From: Yonghaparkia sp. Root332
GTDB taxonomy: Bacteria; Actinomycetota; Actinomycetes; Actinomycetales; Microbacteriaceae
NCBI RefSeq assembly: GCF_001425665.1
Contig: NZ_LMCX01000001.1
Coordinates: 1,113,651 to 1,177,650 of the forward strand
Length of the DNA: 64,000 nt
Direction of reading: 5' to 3'
The position numbers and the translations under genes are program-made. Below are positions 38,141 to 46,524 of this stretch, piece after piece (position 1 is the first letter of the stretch; every line of letters starts with the position of its first letter). The notes beneath the pieces were generated by a model. That model searched no databases. It was not told where the DNA came from and worked only from the letters and a program-made list of their open reading frames with translations.

Positions 38141-39468
38141 GAGAGCTCAGCCGAGCCGCCATGGGCTCCTCCCCGGCGCCCGTCAGGATCGCTCACCTCG
38201 GGCTGGGAGCGTTCCATCGTTCGCACCAGGCCTGGTACACCGACGCGGTGACCGACGAGTGGGGGATCGCCGCATTCAGTGGCCGCCGCTCGACGGCCGC
38301 CGACGTGCTCGCGGGCCAGGGCGGCCTCTACACGCTCATCGAGCGGGGGGCGGATTCTGACCGCGCGTCCGTCGTCGCGAGCATCGTCGAAGCGACCGAC
38401 GGGTCACGGGTCGATCGCCTGGTGGAGGTCGTCGCCGCCGAGACGACCGCGCTCGTCACCCTCACGATCACGGAGGCCGGCTATCGGCTCACGAGCGACG
38501 GCCGGCCGGACGAGACCGACCCGATCATGGCCGCCGATCTGGCAGGCGGAGTCCCGATCTCTGCGCTCGGTCGCCTCACCGTCGCTCTTGAAGCGCGGCG
38601 CCGAACGGGCGCTCCGATCGCGTTGGTGCCGTGCGACAACCTGCCGTCGAACGGCCCCTTCCTGCGGTCCGGTGTGCTCGCCATCGCCGCACGGCGAGAC
38701 CCCCGACTCGCGGAGTGGATCGAGACCAACGTGTCATTCGTCTCGACCTCGGTCGACCGCATCACCCCGAGACTCACGGAGGACGAGCGAGCGGTCGCCG
38801 GACGACTGGGCGGCTGGCTCGACGCGGCACCGGTCGTCACCGAACCCTTCACCGACTGGATCCTGAGCGGGGAGTTCCCGCTCGGGCGGCCTCGATGGGA
38901 GGACGCCGGGGCCCGATTCGTCGACCGCATCGACGCCTTCGAGCATCGCAAGCTCTGGCTGCTCAACGGGGCGCACTCCCTCCTTGCATCCCTCGGAGTC
39001 GTGCGCGGCTTCACCGTCGTGGCCGAGGCCATCGTCGACCCGGTGTGCCGCGCGAGCGTGCTCGAGTTCTGGCGCGAGGCTCGTCGAGCTCTCGACGACG
39101 AGACGCTGGGGCTCGACGAGTACTGCACGGCGCTGCTCGGCCGCTTCGAGAATCCGCGCATTCGGCATGAGCTCGCGCAGATCGCCACCGACGCAGCCGC
39201 CAAGCTGCGGCTCCGCGTTGTGCCGACCGCACGCGCAGAACGTGAGGCCGGTCGCGATGCGGCAGGATGCGCGACCGCTGTGGCCGCGTGGATCGCCACG
39301 CTCCGAGCCGGACGATCGGGAGCCGACTCGGCGTCGGATGCCATCGCGGCCAGCGAGGGCGACCTCCGCGCTCTGGTCGCGATCCTCGACTCCGACCTCG
39401 CGGCCGATCGCGCCTTCCTCGACACCATCACCAACGCCCTCACGAACCTGCAGAAGGAGTCATCATGA
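38137..39468 (+). CDS. uxuB: Fructuronate reductase (mannitol dehydrogenase family)
   Basis: 443 residues. NAD-binding [16 protein letters not shown] at the N-terminus; [12 protein letters not shown] and [16 protein letters not shown] (with the conserved Lys and His) mark the polyol-specific long-chain dehydrogenases. Next to uxaC and manD it most likely reduces fructuronate to mannonate; tagaturonate reductase or mannitol dehydrogenase is less likely. GTG start overlaps uxaC. Confidence 0.9.
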   Translation: MRELSRAAMGSSPAPVRIAHLGLGAFHRSHQAWYTDAVTDEWGIAAFSGRRSTAADVLAGQGGLYTLIERGADSDRASVVASIVEATDGSRVDRLVEVVAAETTALVTLTITEAGYRLTSDGRPDETDPIMAADLAGGVPISALGRLTVALEARRRTGAPIALVPCDNLPSNGPFLRSGVLAIAARRDPRLAEWIETNVSFVSTSVDRITPRLTEDERAVAGRLGGWLDAAPVVTEPFTDWILSGEFPLGRPRWEDAGARFVDRIDAFEHRKLWLLNGAHSLLASLGVVRGFTVVAEAIVDPVCRASVLEFWREARRALDDETLGLDEYCTALLGRFENPRIRHELAQIATDAAAKLRLRVVPTARAEREAGRDAAGCATAVAAWIATLRAGRSGADSASDAIAASEGDLRALVAILDSDLAADRAFLDTITNALTNLQKESS

Positions 39469-40703
39469 TCATCGAGCGTGCCGACGTCATCGTCACGAGT
39501 CCGGATCGGAACTTCGTCACCCTCCGGTTGGAGACGAGCGACGGCCACGTCGGACTCGGCGACGCCACCGTGAACGGCCGCGAGCTCGCCGTCGTGAGCT
39601 ACCTGCGCGACCATGTGGTGCAGCTCCTGATCGGGCGAGATGCCTCACGGATCGAAGACACCTGGCAGTTCCTCTATCGGAGCGCCTACTGGCGACGCGG
39701 CCCCATCACCATGGCCGCGATCGCGGCCGTCGACATGGCGCTGTGGGACATCAAGGGCAAGGCGGCAGGCCTGCCGGTGTACCAGTTGCTCGGAGGCGCC
39801 AGCCGCACCGGACTGCTGGCCTACGGCCATGCGTCCGGCCGAGACAACGAGGAGCTGTTCGACAGCGTCCGGAAGCACCAGGCGGAGGGCTACAAGGCCA
39901 TCCGGATCCAGGCCGCGGTACCCGGCCTCACCTCGATCTACGGGATCGCATCCAACGCGACCTTCGAAGCGAACAAGGGTGCCCGGTACGACCACGAACC
40001 CGCGCAGCGAGGCGCGTTCCCTGCCGAGGAGGATTGGGACACTCGCTCGTATCTCCGGCACATCCCCACCGTGTTCGAGGCGGTTCGGAACGAATTCGGA
40101 CCGGAGATCCCGCTGCTGCACGACGGCCACCACCGCATGACACCGATCCAGGCCGCCTCACTCGGCAAGTCGCTCGAACCCTTCGACCTCTTCTGGCTCG
40201 AAGACCTCACGCCGGCCGAGAACCCCGAGGCGCTGCGGCTCGTCCGTCAGCACACCACGACCCCCCTGGCGATCGGCGAGATCTTCAACACCGTGTGGGA
40301 CTACCAGCAGATCATCCGCGAGCAGCTGATCGACTACGTCCGCGGGGCCGTCACGCACATGGGAGGCATCAGCCACCTCAAGAAGACGCTGGAGTACGCG
40401 GCGCAGTACCAGATCAAGTCGGGCATGCACGGGCCGACCGACATCTCGCCGGTCGGCATGGCGGCGGCGATGCACCTGGGGCTGAGCATCCACAATTTCG
40501 GGATTCAGGAGTACATGAAGCACGGCGCAGCGACCGATTCCGTGTTCGAGCAATCGTTCACCTGGGCGGATGGCATGCTGCACCCCGGGGACGAGCCAGG
40601 GCTGGGCGTCGCTCTGAACCTCGACGAGGCGGGCCGCTACCCGTACGAGCAGGCCTACCTCCCCTACAACCGGCTCGCGGACGGCACGGTCCACGATTGG
40701 TGA
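39465..40703 (+). CDS. manD: D-mannonate dehydratase, ManD/RspA type (enolase superfamily)
   Basis: 412 residues. Mandelate-racemase fold. Metal ligands Asp220 (LLHDGHH), Glu246 (WLEDLTP) and Glu272 (IGEIFN), with the barrel His in MHGPTDISP. It dehydrates mannonate to 2-keto-3-deoxygluconate and so substitutes for UxuA. Some ManD-fold members are slow or use gluconate; the uxaC-uxuB context supports mannonate. ATG overlaps uxuB by 4 bp. Confidence 0.92.
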   Translation: MIIERADVIVTSPDRNFVTLRLETSDGHVGLGDATVNGRELAVVSYLRDHVVQLLIGRDASRIEDTWQFLYRSAYWRRGPITMAAIAAVDMALWDIKGKAAGLPVYQLLGGASRTGLLAYGHASGRDNEELFDSVRKHQAEGYKAIRIQAAVPGLTSIYGIASNATFEANKGARYDHEPAQRGAFPAEEDWDTRSYLRHIPTVFEAVRNEFGPEIPLLHDGHHRMTPIQAASLGKSLEPFDLFWLEDLTPAENPEALRLVRQHTTTPLAIGEIFNTVWDYQQIIREQLIDYVRGAVTHMGGISHLKKTLEYAAQYQIKSGMHGPTDISPVGMAAAMHLGLSIHNFGIQEYMKHGAATDSVFEQSFTWADGMLHPGDEPGLGVALNLDEAGRYPYEQAYLPYNRLADGTVHDW

Positions 40704-41191
40704 CGCTCGTCGTCGTGATGGGAGTGGCGGGGAGCGGGAAGTCGACGGTCGGCGCCCTGCTTGCGGAGCGACTGGGGGCACCGTTCGTCGACGCGGATGC
40801 CCTGCACTCGGATGAGAGCATCGCCAAGATGACGCGGGGCGAGCCGCTCGTCGACGCGGACCGCTGGCCCTGGCTCGCGCGCGTCGCGGACGTCGTGGCC
40901 ACCGGTCGCGAGGGGCGAGGCGTCGTGATCGCGTGCTCCGCGCTGCGAACGGCGTACCGTGATGCCATTCGCCGAGGGACGGATGACGTGGTGTTCGTTC
41001 ATCTCGCCGCCGACGAGTCCGTGCTCGCTGCTCGACTTCAGACCCGCACCGGCCACTTCATGCCTCCGGCGCTGCTCGCCAGCCAGCTCGATGCACTGGA
41101 AGGATTGTCGCCATGCGAGAACGGGGTGACGATCACGGCGTCGGCGCATCCGACCACGATCGCCGATCTCCTGGTCGATCAGCTGACGTGA
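40700..41191 (+). CDS. Gluconokinase (thermoresistant GntK type)
   Basis: 163 residues. Walker [11 protein letters not shown] at the N-terminus, [26 protein letters not shown] and [16 protein letters not shown], all GntK blocks. GTG overlaps manD by 4 bp. It phosphorylates gluconate to 6-phosphogluconate, and is a second copy beside the housekeeping gene at 60247. Confidence 0.9.
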   Translation: MTLVVVMGVAGSGKSTVGALLAERLGAPFVDADALHSDESIAKMTRGEPLVDADRWPWLARVADVVATGREGRGVVIACSALRTAYRDAIRRGTDDVVFVHLAADESVLAARLQTRTGHFMPPALLASQLDALEGLSPCENGVTITASAHPTTIADLLVDQLT

Positions 41192-42231
41192 TGCGCGGTC
41201 TGCTGCTGGTCGGCACCTACACCGAGGAGATGCCCCACGTGCTCGGGCGCGCGAATGGCGTTGTGCTCGCCGAGTACGACGGCACCATCGGAGCGGCGCG
41301 GACGACGCCGCTCCGCAACCCGTCGTGGCTCACCGCATCCCCAGACGGCGAGCGCGTCTACGCCGTCGTCGAGGCCGGCGGTGGCGATGCCGGAGAAGTG
41401 GCGGTCCTCTCGGTCGTCGACGGGGCGCTCCTTCTTGACCAGCGCGTGAGCAGCGCTGGTCGCGAACCGGCGCACCTCGCTCTCGATCCCACCGGCCGCT
41501 TCCTCCTCGTCGCCAACTACGACGACGGCCGCGTCGCGGTGCTCCCGCTTCGGCCTGACGGCCGAGTGGACTCGCCCGTGCACGTCGTCCAGCACCGCGG
41601 TGCGAGCGCGCATCCGGTGCGGCAGACCGGTCCGCACCCGCATCAGATCGTCCCGGATGCTCGGACGGGCAACATCCTCGTCACCGACCTCGGGATCGAC
41701 GCCATCATCAGCTACTCACTCGACGCGTCCGGCGTGCTCGCTGAGCGCGGTCGGGTCTCGCTGCCGGCGGGGTCCGGACCACGGCACATGGTGCTCCACC
41801 CGGATGGTGAGCGCGCGATCGTCGCCAACGAGCTCGCGAGCACCGTGGCCGTGCTCTCGCGGGCGGGGGAGACCTTCGTCGTCGAGTCGATCACCTCGAC
41901 GGTGCCCGCTGGGCACGCGAGACCGAACCACGCAAGCGCGGTGGCGGTCACGTCCGACGGTGGCACCGTCTACGTCAGCAATCGCGGGCATGACAGCATC
42001 GCCGTCTTCTCGTGGGATGACGGAGCGCTTCGCCCCATCCAGTTCGAGCCGACTCGCGGCCGGACGCCTCGAGACTTCACGCTCGCTCCCGACGAGTCGC
42101 TGCTGCACGTCGGCAATCAGGACTCGGACAGCATCGTGACCTTCACGCGATCGGCGGATGGGCGGCTGCACTACCGGGATGAGGTGTCCGTGCGGACACC
42201 GGTGTGCCTGGTGATCGTGCCGTCTCGCTGA
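41191..42231 (+). CDS. Lactonase, seven-bladed beta-propeller (6-phosphogluconolactonase family)
   Basis: 346 residues. LLVGTYTEEMP start and repeated blades (PSWLTASPDGERVYAV, ANYDDGRVAVLPL, GPHPHQIVPD, GPRHMVLHPDG, VYVSNRGHDSIAVF). PF10282 family, which includes YbhE/Pgl and carboxy-muconate lactonizing relatives. Last gene of the uronate operon; it may hydrolyse an aldono- or glucuronolactone. It shares one base with the upstream stop. Confidence 0.88.
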   Translation: MRGLLLVGTYTEEMPHVLGRANGVVLAEYDGTIGAARTTPLRNPSWLTASPDGERVYAVVEAGGGDAGEVAVLSVVDGALLLDQRVSSAGREPAHLALDPTGRFLLVANYDDGRVAVLPLRPDGRVDSPVHVVQHRGASAHPVRQTGPHPHQIVPDARTGNILVTDLGIDAIISYSLDASGVLAERGRVSLPAGSGPRHMVLHPDGERAIVANELASTVAVLSRAGETFVVESITSTVPAGHARPNHASAVAVTSDGGTVYVSNRGHDSIAVFSWDDGALRPIQFEPTRGRTPRDFTLAPDESLLHVGNQDSDSIVTFTRSADGRLHYRDEVSVRTPVCLVIVPSR

Positions 42232-42267
42232 CATTCGCGCTTCGCCAGCACCCAGTCGGCGCGCACG

Positions 42268-42593
42268 CGCGCAAGGTCGTGCGCCCCCGAACGATCCGCG
42301 CCACAATGGACGTGCGGCTCGACGACGCCCGCACGAGGGGCGTCGCGCGCGCCGCCGACCCGCGCAGCGCGAGCAGAGCTGGTCGCTCCACCCCAGGCCG
42401 CGACCCGGCCGCACCGATCGGAGCCCGCCGTGAGCATCCCCGTGGCCGTCAGCCTGCCGCTCGCCGAGCGCGCCTTCATCTCCGTGCACGACCTCTTCCG
42501 CGTCGGCATCGGCCCCTCGAGCTCTCACACGGTCGGGCCGCTCCGCGCCGCCAAAGCGTTCGTGAGCGCCCTGAGCGATGCCGAGATCTCCAG
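42268..42593 (+). repeat. Direct repeat copy A: sdaA upstream region plus 5' end
   Basis: 326 bp, collinear with 46884-47209 at a constant offset of 4616 bp and roughly 90% identical. It holds sequence upstream of sdaA, the GTG (42430) and the first 54 codons. Identity stops abruptly after GAGATCTCCAG. Confidence 0.9.
42430..42593 (+). pseudogene. N-terminal fragment of L-serine dehydratase (copy A)
   Basis: 54 codons of SdaA (starting [18 protein letters not shown] and including the [17 protein letters not shown] motif), then unrelated sequence in frame. The real gene continues at 47046. It has no catalytic domain, so it is a relic of duplication. Codons stay close to copy B, so the event is recent relative to the neighbouring IS remnants. 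Confidence 0.85.
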
Positions 42594-42833
42594 GGCTCCA
42601 CCGGCGTCGGCCGCGGGCGAGGCGGAGCATCGGCACCAGGCCCGCAGCCGACTCGAGATTCGGATCATCGAACACCGCCGACACAGCAGCGGGAGCATGC
42701 TTGAATTGCTCCTACGAGATACCTCTCGTTTCCGGGAACTAGAACCTTCGACAAGCTCTATTTTCCCTGATCCGAGCTGCATTTCCGCGCGACGCCACCC
42801 CCTCCAACCCCAGGCTTGCGCATCGAGGCTTAG
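42594..42833 (-). mobile_element. Truncated IS end with transposase N-terminus (IS1380-like), remnant A
   Basis: On the minus strand, GTG 42684 begins a frame reading [20 protein letters not shown], which I recognise as the start of IS1380-family transposases; it breaks off at the sdaA fragment. The ~150 bp upstream (to 42833, CTAAGCCTCGAT on the minus strand) aligns with remnant B at about two thirds identity, as expected for an IS left end. No complete transposase remains. Family assignment is from memory of the motif. Confidence 0.55.
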
Positions 42834-42993
42834 ACATGGAGGACTGGTTCTGACCTGAACGGTTGCAAGGGGGAGCTTCCTGGTGTCCCCCGCGGTCCCC
42901 GCGTTCCCATCGCGACGGAATCTCCGAGTTGGAAGAACCCGCTGCTCGAGCAGCTTTCGTCCGAGTCCAAGCCTGCATGACCCGACCGCGATG
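42834..42993. other. Gap without gene
   Basis: 160 bp between IS remnant A and the histidine kinase stop. Only a weak hairpin (GGGGGA 42869-42874 with TCCCCC 42886-42891) is seen, which could end the kinase transcript. Confidence 0.4.
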
Positions 42994-44187
42994 TCACTTC
43001 TGCGGGTGATGAGTCGGCACTGTCGCGCGCAACTCCCACCCGTCGGCCGTCGACCCTGACTCCAGGCGCCCACCGCACAGTGCAAGCCGTTGTCGCGCGC
43101 GGGGCAGTCCTCGACCTCCACCACTGGCGCGAGTCGCCCCCACCGCCAGGCCCGCCTTGTTGTTCACGACGAGCTCGACGATGTCTGGGCCATCGCTGAT
43201 CTTGATGCTTGCGGACTGCGAACTAGGTGCGTGCTTGAGGATGTTGGTGACGGCCTCGATGGCGGTCTCCGCAAGGACTCGTCCGACCGCTGGGGTCGCG
43301 CTGTGCAAGGCTTCCGGCGCCAAGACGCGCGTCGGAATGCCCGCCTCGCTGAGCAGCATGCCGAGAGATGTGGCGGTCTGCGCAGCGTCCCCGTCGTACC
43401 GTGTCGGGCATGCCTCTGCACCCTCAGGCCGAGTCTCACGCATCAACGACAACAGCGATTGGACGCTCTGCAACGCATTTTCGGCGGAATCCTCGATAGT
43501 AGTGAGCGACACCTGCCGCGCCGCCTCATCTGGCTGGCGCGGGAGCGCACGGGCGTGGAACAGGACCAGGGTGAGATCGTGTGCGATCCCGTCGTGCAGA
43601 GCGTCGGCGATCCGCTCCTGCTCCTCTCGAGCGAGTGCCTCTAGATCTGTGACGACGCGGGCGCGTTCCGCGACGAGGATGGCTTCGCGCGCGGTGACGA
43701 TCCGGAACGCGAGACCTGCGAGGAACGCGATCATGGCGATACCTGCGATCCCGTACACGCCTCCATCTGTGAGCGACGAACCGTTGAGGGCGATATCTGC
43801 GGTCAGCGCGCTGAGCACCAGCACGTGGAGTCCGATCACCCACGGCGCGCAAGTCGCTGCGACGAGACCGAGCGCGATCGCCAACTCAAGGAGGTCTCCG
43901 CCACTACCAGTGAGAACGGCGCCGAGGCTGCAGATCACCATGACCATGAACGCCGCCGTGAGCGGATGCCAGGCGTACGCGGCGATTGCGGCGTACAGCA
44001 TGAGCGCGAGCAGGTCGGCGCGAGCGAAGTGGCCAGCTGTGATGATGAAGCCGACCGCGATGCACAGGAGCACACTCACCACGACGATGAGCAGAATCCG
44101 TGCGACCGGGTGCAGGGCTCGCTGGTTCCAGAACTCCCGGGAACCGAGCACGCGCCGGAGGGACGTCGGCGCGGCGTCGGAGATCAT
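42994..44187 (-). CDS. Two-component sensor histidine kinase (HisKA_3, NarL-type partner)
   Basis: 397 residues. About five or six hydrophobic segments in residues 30-165 with short loops and no large extracellular sensor, as in kinases that detect peptides or membrane stress. The dimerisation motif EERIADALHDG has phosphoacceptor His198. The C-terminal ATPase domain has NILKHA (N box) and GGGRGLPRARQRL (G box). It is preceded at 30 bp by a 35-codon peptide gene on the same strand, and the response regulator is divergent. Likely senses that peptide or a related signal. Confidence 0.9.
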   Translation of the reverse strand: MISDAAPTSLRRVLGSREFWNQRALHPVARILLIVVVSVLLCIAVGFIITAGHFARADLLALMLYAAIAAYAWHPLTAAFMVMVICSLGAVLTGSGGDLLELAIALGLVAATCAPWVIGLHVLVLSALTADIALNGSSLTDGGVYGIAGIAMIAFLAGLAFRIVTAREAILVAERARVVTDLEALAREEQERIADALHDGIAHDLTLVLFHARALPRQPDEAARQVSLTTIEDSAENALQSVQSLLSLMRETRPEGAEACPTRYDGDAAQTATSLGMLLSEAGIPTRVLAPEALHSATPAVGRVLAETAIEAVTNILKHAPSSQSASIKISDGPDIVELVVNNKAGLAVGATRASGGGRGLPRARQRLALCGGRLESGSTADGWELRATVPTHHPQK

Positions 44188-44217
44188 CAGCGCGCGTCCG
44201 GAGGGGCGCCGACGATG

Positions 44218-44325
44218 TCAGGCACAGATCCCCAGCATCTTGCACAGCCAGTCGCCGAGATCCGCGTTGGAGGCGACCATCGTGCTGATGAGCGGGCCGA
44301 TTCCGAAGGGGTTCAGCGGGGACAT
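44218..44325 (-). CDS. 35-residue two-cysteine peptide, candidate signal or antimicrobial
   Basis: A short gene with an excellent GAGGAG ribosome site (44336-44331) 5 nt before ATG. The peptide begins MSPLNPFGIGPLI, has a polar middle (STMVASNADLG) and ends DWLCKMLGICA, with Cys28 and Cys34. It has no classical signal peptide. It lies 30 bp upstream of the histidine kinase and should share its transcript. Position next to a kinase with a membrane sensor, and a compact C-terminus with two cysteines, suggest a pheromone (perhaps cyclised by a disulfide) or a small bacteriocin. No maturation enzyme or AgrB-like protease is encoded nearby. I do not recognise a family. Confidence 0.65.
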   Translation of the reverse strand: MSPLNPFGIGPLISTMVASNADLGDWLCKMLGICA

Positions 44326-44440
44326 GGTGACTCCTCAGGGTCGGGTGACGAGGTCGACACATGCCCGTGGGTTCGATGTCGACCTCAACGTGAATGCTCC
44401 GTCCACCCTACGTCGGGCATCCGCGGGGCCAGACATCCAT

Positions 44441-44452
44441 AGCCCTAGGGCT
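44441..44452. promoter_or_regulatory. Palindrome AGCCCTAGGGCT, copy 1 (response-regulator binding site candidate)
   Basis: Perfect 12-bp palindrome between the peptide/kinase operon and the response regulator. Its centre is about 42 bp before the predicted start point of the regulator gene, the usual place for an activator next to RNA polymerase. 24 nt separate it from TAGCGT. Confidence 0.7.
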
Positions 44453-44476
44453 AAGGATCGGCGCGCACCCTGGCGA

Positions 44477-44482
44477 TAGCGT
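44477..44482 (+). promoter_or_regulatory. -10 hexamer of the response-regulator gene
   Basis: TAGCGT, 6 nt before GTG 44489, which makes the transcript leaderless. No -35 match; the palindrome upstream may replace it. Confidence 0.55.
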
Positions 44483-44488
44483 GAGGGA

Positions 44489-45139
44489 GTGAGCCAGGCC
44501 GTGAGAGTTCTCGTCGTCGACGACGAGGCCCTGGTTCGCCATGCGCTGCGTGCGTTCATCGCCGATGACGACCGCGTCACCTTGGTCGGGGAGGCCGCTG
44601 ACGGATCCGAGGTCGTCGACGTCTGCAAGCAGACGAGCCCCGATGTCGTCCTCATGGACATCAAGATGCCCGAGGTCAGCGGTGTCGAGGCCACGCGTCG
44701 CGTCCGCGAGTGGCAACCGAGCTGCCGGGTGGTCGCACTCACGACCTTCGCTACAGAATGGCGCGCCCTCGAAGTTCTCCGAGCGGGGGCATGCGGGTAT
44801 CTCGTGAAGAACTCCACGCCCGATGAGATCATCGACGCCATCGTCGCGGCTCACGCCGGTGACCGGGTCGTCTCGCCTGAAGTCCAGGAGCGGTTCGTGC
44901 GCAGCGCGATCGAGGCGGGTGATGGGCGGTCCCCTGAAGCGCCCGCTCTCAGCGAGCGTGAGCGCCAGGTCATCGAGCTGATCGCCAAGGGTCTGTCGAA
45001 CACGGAGATTGCGGATGCACTCCATTACGCGGAGGCGACGGTGAAAGCCGACATCCGGCACATCAACCAGCTCTGGGGCGTCGAGAACCGCCTCCAGATC
45101 GTCCTCCGAGCAACACAGCTCGGGATCATCAGCCTGTGA
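44489..45139 (+). CDS. NarL/FixJ-family response regulator
   Basis: 216 residues. Receiver domain with acidic pocket VVDDE (Asp11, Asp12), phosphorylation site Asp57 (VVLMDIKMP), Thr in ALTTFA and Lys in YLVKNS. The C-terminal LuxR helix-turn-helix is LSERERQVIELIAKGLSNTE. Divergent from the kinase and the only regulator in the module, so it is the probable binder of AGCCCTAGGGCT and activator of the precursor gene. Confidence 0.93.
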   Translation: MSQAVRVLVVDDEALVRHALRAFIADDDRVTLVGEAADGSEVVDVCKQTSPDVVLMDIKMPEVSGVEATRRVREWQPSCRVVALTTFATEWRALEVLRAGACGYLVKNSTPDEIIDAIVAAHAGDRVVSPEVQERFVRSAIEAGDGRSPEAPALSERERQVIELIAKGLSNTEIADALHYAEATVKADIRHINQLWGVENRLQIVLRATQLGIISL

Positions 45140-45163
45140 TCCAACCCCGCCGCTGGTTTCTGA

Positions 45164-45175
45164 AGCCCTAGGGCT
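45164..45175. promoter_or_regulatory. Palindrome AGCCCTAGGGCT, copy 2
   Basis: Identical to copy 1. 24 nt downstream lies TAGATG (45200-45205), the same distance as between copy 1 and TAGCGT. The precursor gene starts at 45335, so its mRNA would have a leader of about 125 nt. Confidence 0.7.
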
Positions 45176-45334
45176 ACTACTGCCCTGGGGTGCTTGAGCT
45201 AGATGAGTGGGCGTGCACAGGATGCCAGAGTCCGGTCATTACTTCTCTGATCGGGCACCGTCAATGCGCCTCTTCCGGATGTGACCGGTTACGGCGCTCC
45301 CCACCCGGCGAGCCGGACTTCGGAAAGGACAACG

Positions 45335-46012
45335 ATGAACTCATCCACGAAGACGCGGGGGCGACTGATCGCCTCGATCACCGCTGCTACCGCAACAGTA
45401 CTGGCAATGCTCGTTATGGCCCCAGCCGCCAACGCCGCGGAAGGGGCGGCAGATCCAGCTCCCCGGGTTGAGATCTCTGCGGAAGAGCAGGCGAACCTGG
45501 ACGCACTCCTCGCCGCGTCGGACAACTCCGGCGATGTCGCGGTATTCGACATCGACCAGGCGCTGGCGCTCGGGGCTGATGCCACCGCTACCCAGGAGTA
45601 CGCGGCGTCCTTCGTCGAAGCGGGCGGGACGCTCGCGCCGACCGAGTCTTCGTCGGCGGCCGACGTCGCCAAGGGCACCGAGGCGGGCGCCATGGCCCTC
45701 GCGGCATGCCGCGGCAAGAACGGCTTCACCGGGTACTACTGGTTCGGTTCCCAGACGGCAATGAACTCGTGCAACACGCAAGCGCTGATCAACGGCATCA
45801 CTCTGGCCGCCGCCGGCGGCGGAACCTACGCCGCAGCCTCTGCTCTCACCGTGGCTGGGCTTCCGGCTGCCGCCGTTGTCGGGGTCATCGCCGGGATCCT
45901 CGGAATCGGGGTGGCGTTCTTGAACATCTGTAAGGACACCAGTAGCGTCAACGCCATCTACCTCAACGGCGGAGTTGCTGGCGTGGTTCCCCCCAGCTGC
46001 TGGGCTCAGTAA
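45335..46012 (+). CDS. Secreted four-cysteine, glycine-rich precursor protein (bacteriocin-like)
   Basis: 225 residues. Signal peptide ending PAANA (about residue 34). Residues 35-123 form an acidic, Ala-rich pro-region. The C-terminal ~102 residues are different: ACRGKNGFTGYYWFGSQ, then NSCN, a long Ala/Gly/Val hydrophobic stretch (residues ~155-197) and an end PPSCWAQ. Cysteines at 125, 146, 199 and 222 could form two disulfides. Hydrophobic hairpin plus disulfides suggests a membrane-active toxin released from a pro-form, but no family is recognised. Start ATG 45335 has a GGAAAGGAC site. Followed at 18 bp by a two-helix protein. Confidence 0.8.
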   Translation: MNSSTKTRGRLIASITAATATVLAMLVMAPAANAAEGAADPAPRVEISAEEQANLDALLAASDNSGDVAVFDIDQALALGADATATQEYAASFVEAGGTLAPTESSSAADVAKGTEAGAMALAACRGKNGFTGYYWFGSQTAMNSCNTQALINGITLAAAGGGTYAAASALTVAGLPAAAVVGVIAGILGIGVAFLNICKDTSSVNAIYLNGGVAGVVPPSCWAQ

Positions 46013-46030
46013 GGAGCAGAGGTAACCCTC

Positions 46031-46255
46031 ATGTCCACCGATAACCGTTTCACCACCGTCGGCATTGTCCTCGGCGTCCTCGCCATCGGGATCGGTGTCG
46101 GTCTCGTGATCGCGAGCTTCATGGTCGGGCTGGGAACGTCGCAGGGGTCGGCGTTGTCGTCGTCCGGAACAATCACGACCATCGCGTTCGTGATATTGAC
46201 GGTCGTCTTGGCCGCTGCATCGCGGCGGCAACGCCAGCTTGGCAGCCAGGGCTGA
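46031..46255 (+). CDS. Small two-helix membrane protein, candidate immunity factor
   Basis: 74 residues. Two membrane segments (TTVGIVLGVLAIGIGVGLVIA and TITTIAFVILTVVLAAA) joined by a Gly/Ser loop, with a basic C-terminus (SRRQRQL). It begins 18 bp after the precursor stop and ends before a strong terminator, so the two genes form one transcript. Small membrane proteins directly behind bacteriocin genes often give self-protection. No sequence match is known to me. Confidence 0.65.
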   Translation: MSTDNRFTTVGIVLGVLAIGIGVGLVIASFMVGLGTSQGSALSSSGTITTIAFVILTVVLAAASRRQRQLGSQG

Positions 46256-46270
46256 TCACGATCAACCTGA

Positions 46271-46303
46271 AGAAGAGGGTCTCGGATACCGGGACCCTCT
46301 TCT
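46271..46303 (+). terminator. Terminator of the precursor operon
   Basis: 11-bp perfect stem (AGAAGAGGGTC with GACCCTCTTCT) and an 11-nt loop, 15 bp after the stop of the two-helix protein. Confidence 0.85.
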
Positions 46304-46524
46304 GCTGCCTCCGACAGAGCCAACCTGACAGCACCTGGCGTCCAGACCCTCTGAGCCAGGTCAGTTCCCATTCATCCTGTGGCGTACGGCTGTCCAGAAC
46401 GTTCTTCCAGAACAACTAGCGCGCCAGGCTGATGTCAGCCCGGGTCTTCGGGCCGAAGATCCAGGATCGGGTACCAGAAGTTCCCCACGATGTGGGGTCG
46501 AGGTACTGACGGATCTGCTCGAGC
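46304..46524. other. Gap with gene debris only
   Basis: No intact gene. On the minus strand an open tail ends at TAG 46418-46416 and reads ...RELEQIRQYLDP... to ...KTRADISLAR, apparently the C-terminus of a lost gene, cut by IS remnant B. The heptamer CCAGAAC is repeated at 46393-46399 and 46406-46412. Confidence 0.4.

Noticed and set aside
37000..42231. Multiple-start readings in other frames of the uronate operon
   Set aside because: Overlapping ATGA/GTGA junctions and family lengths fix the true frames.
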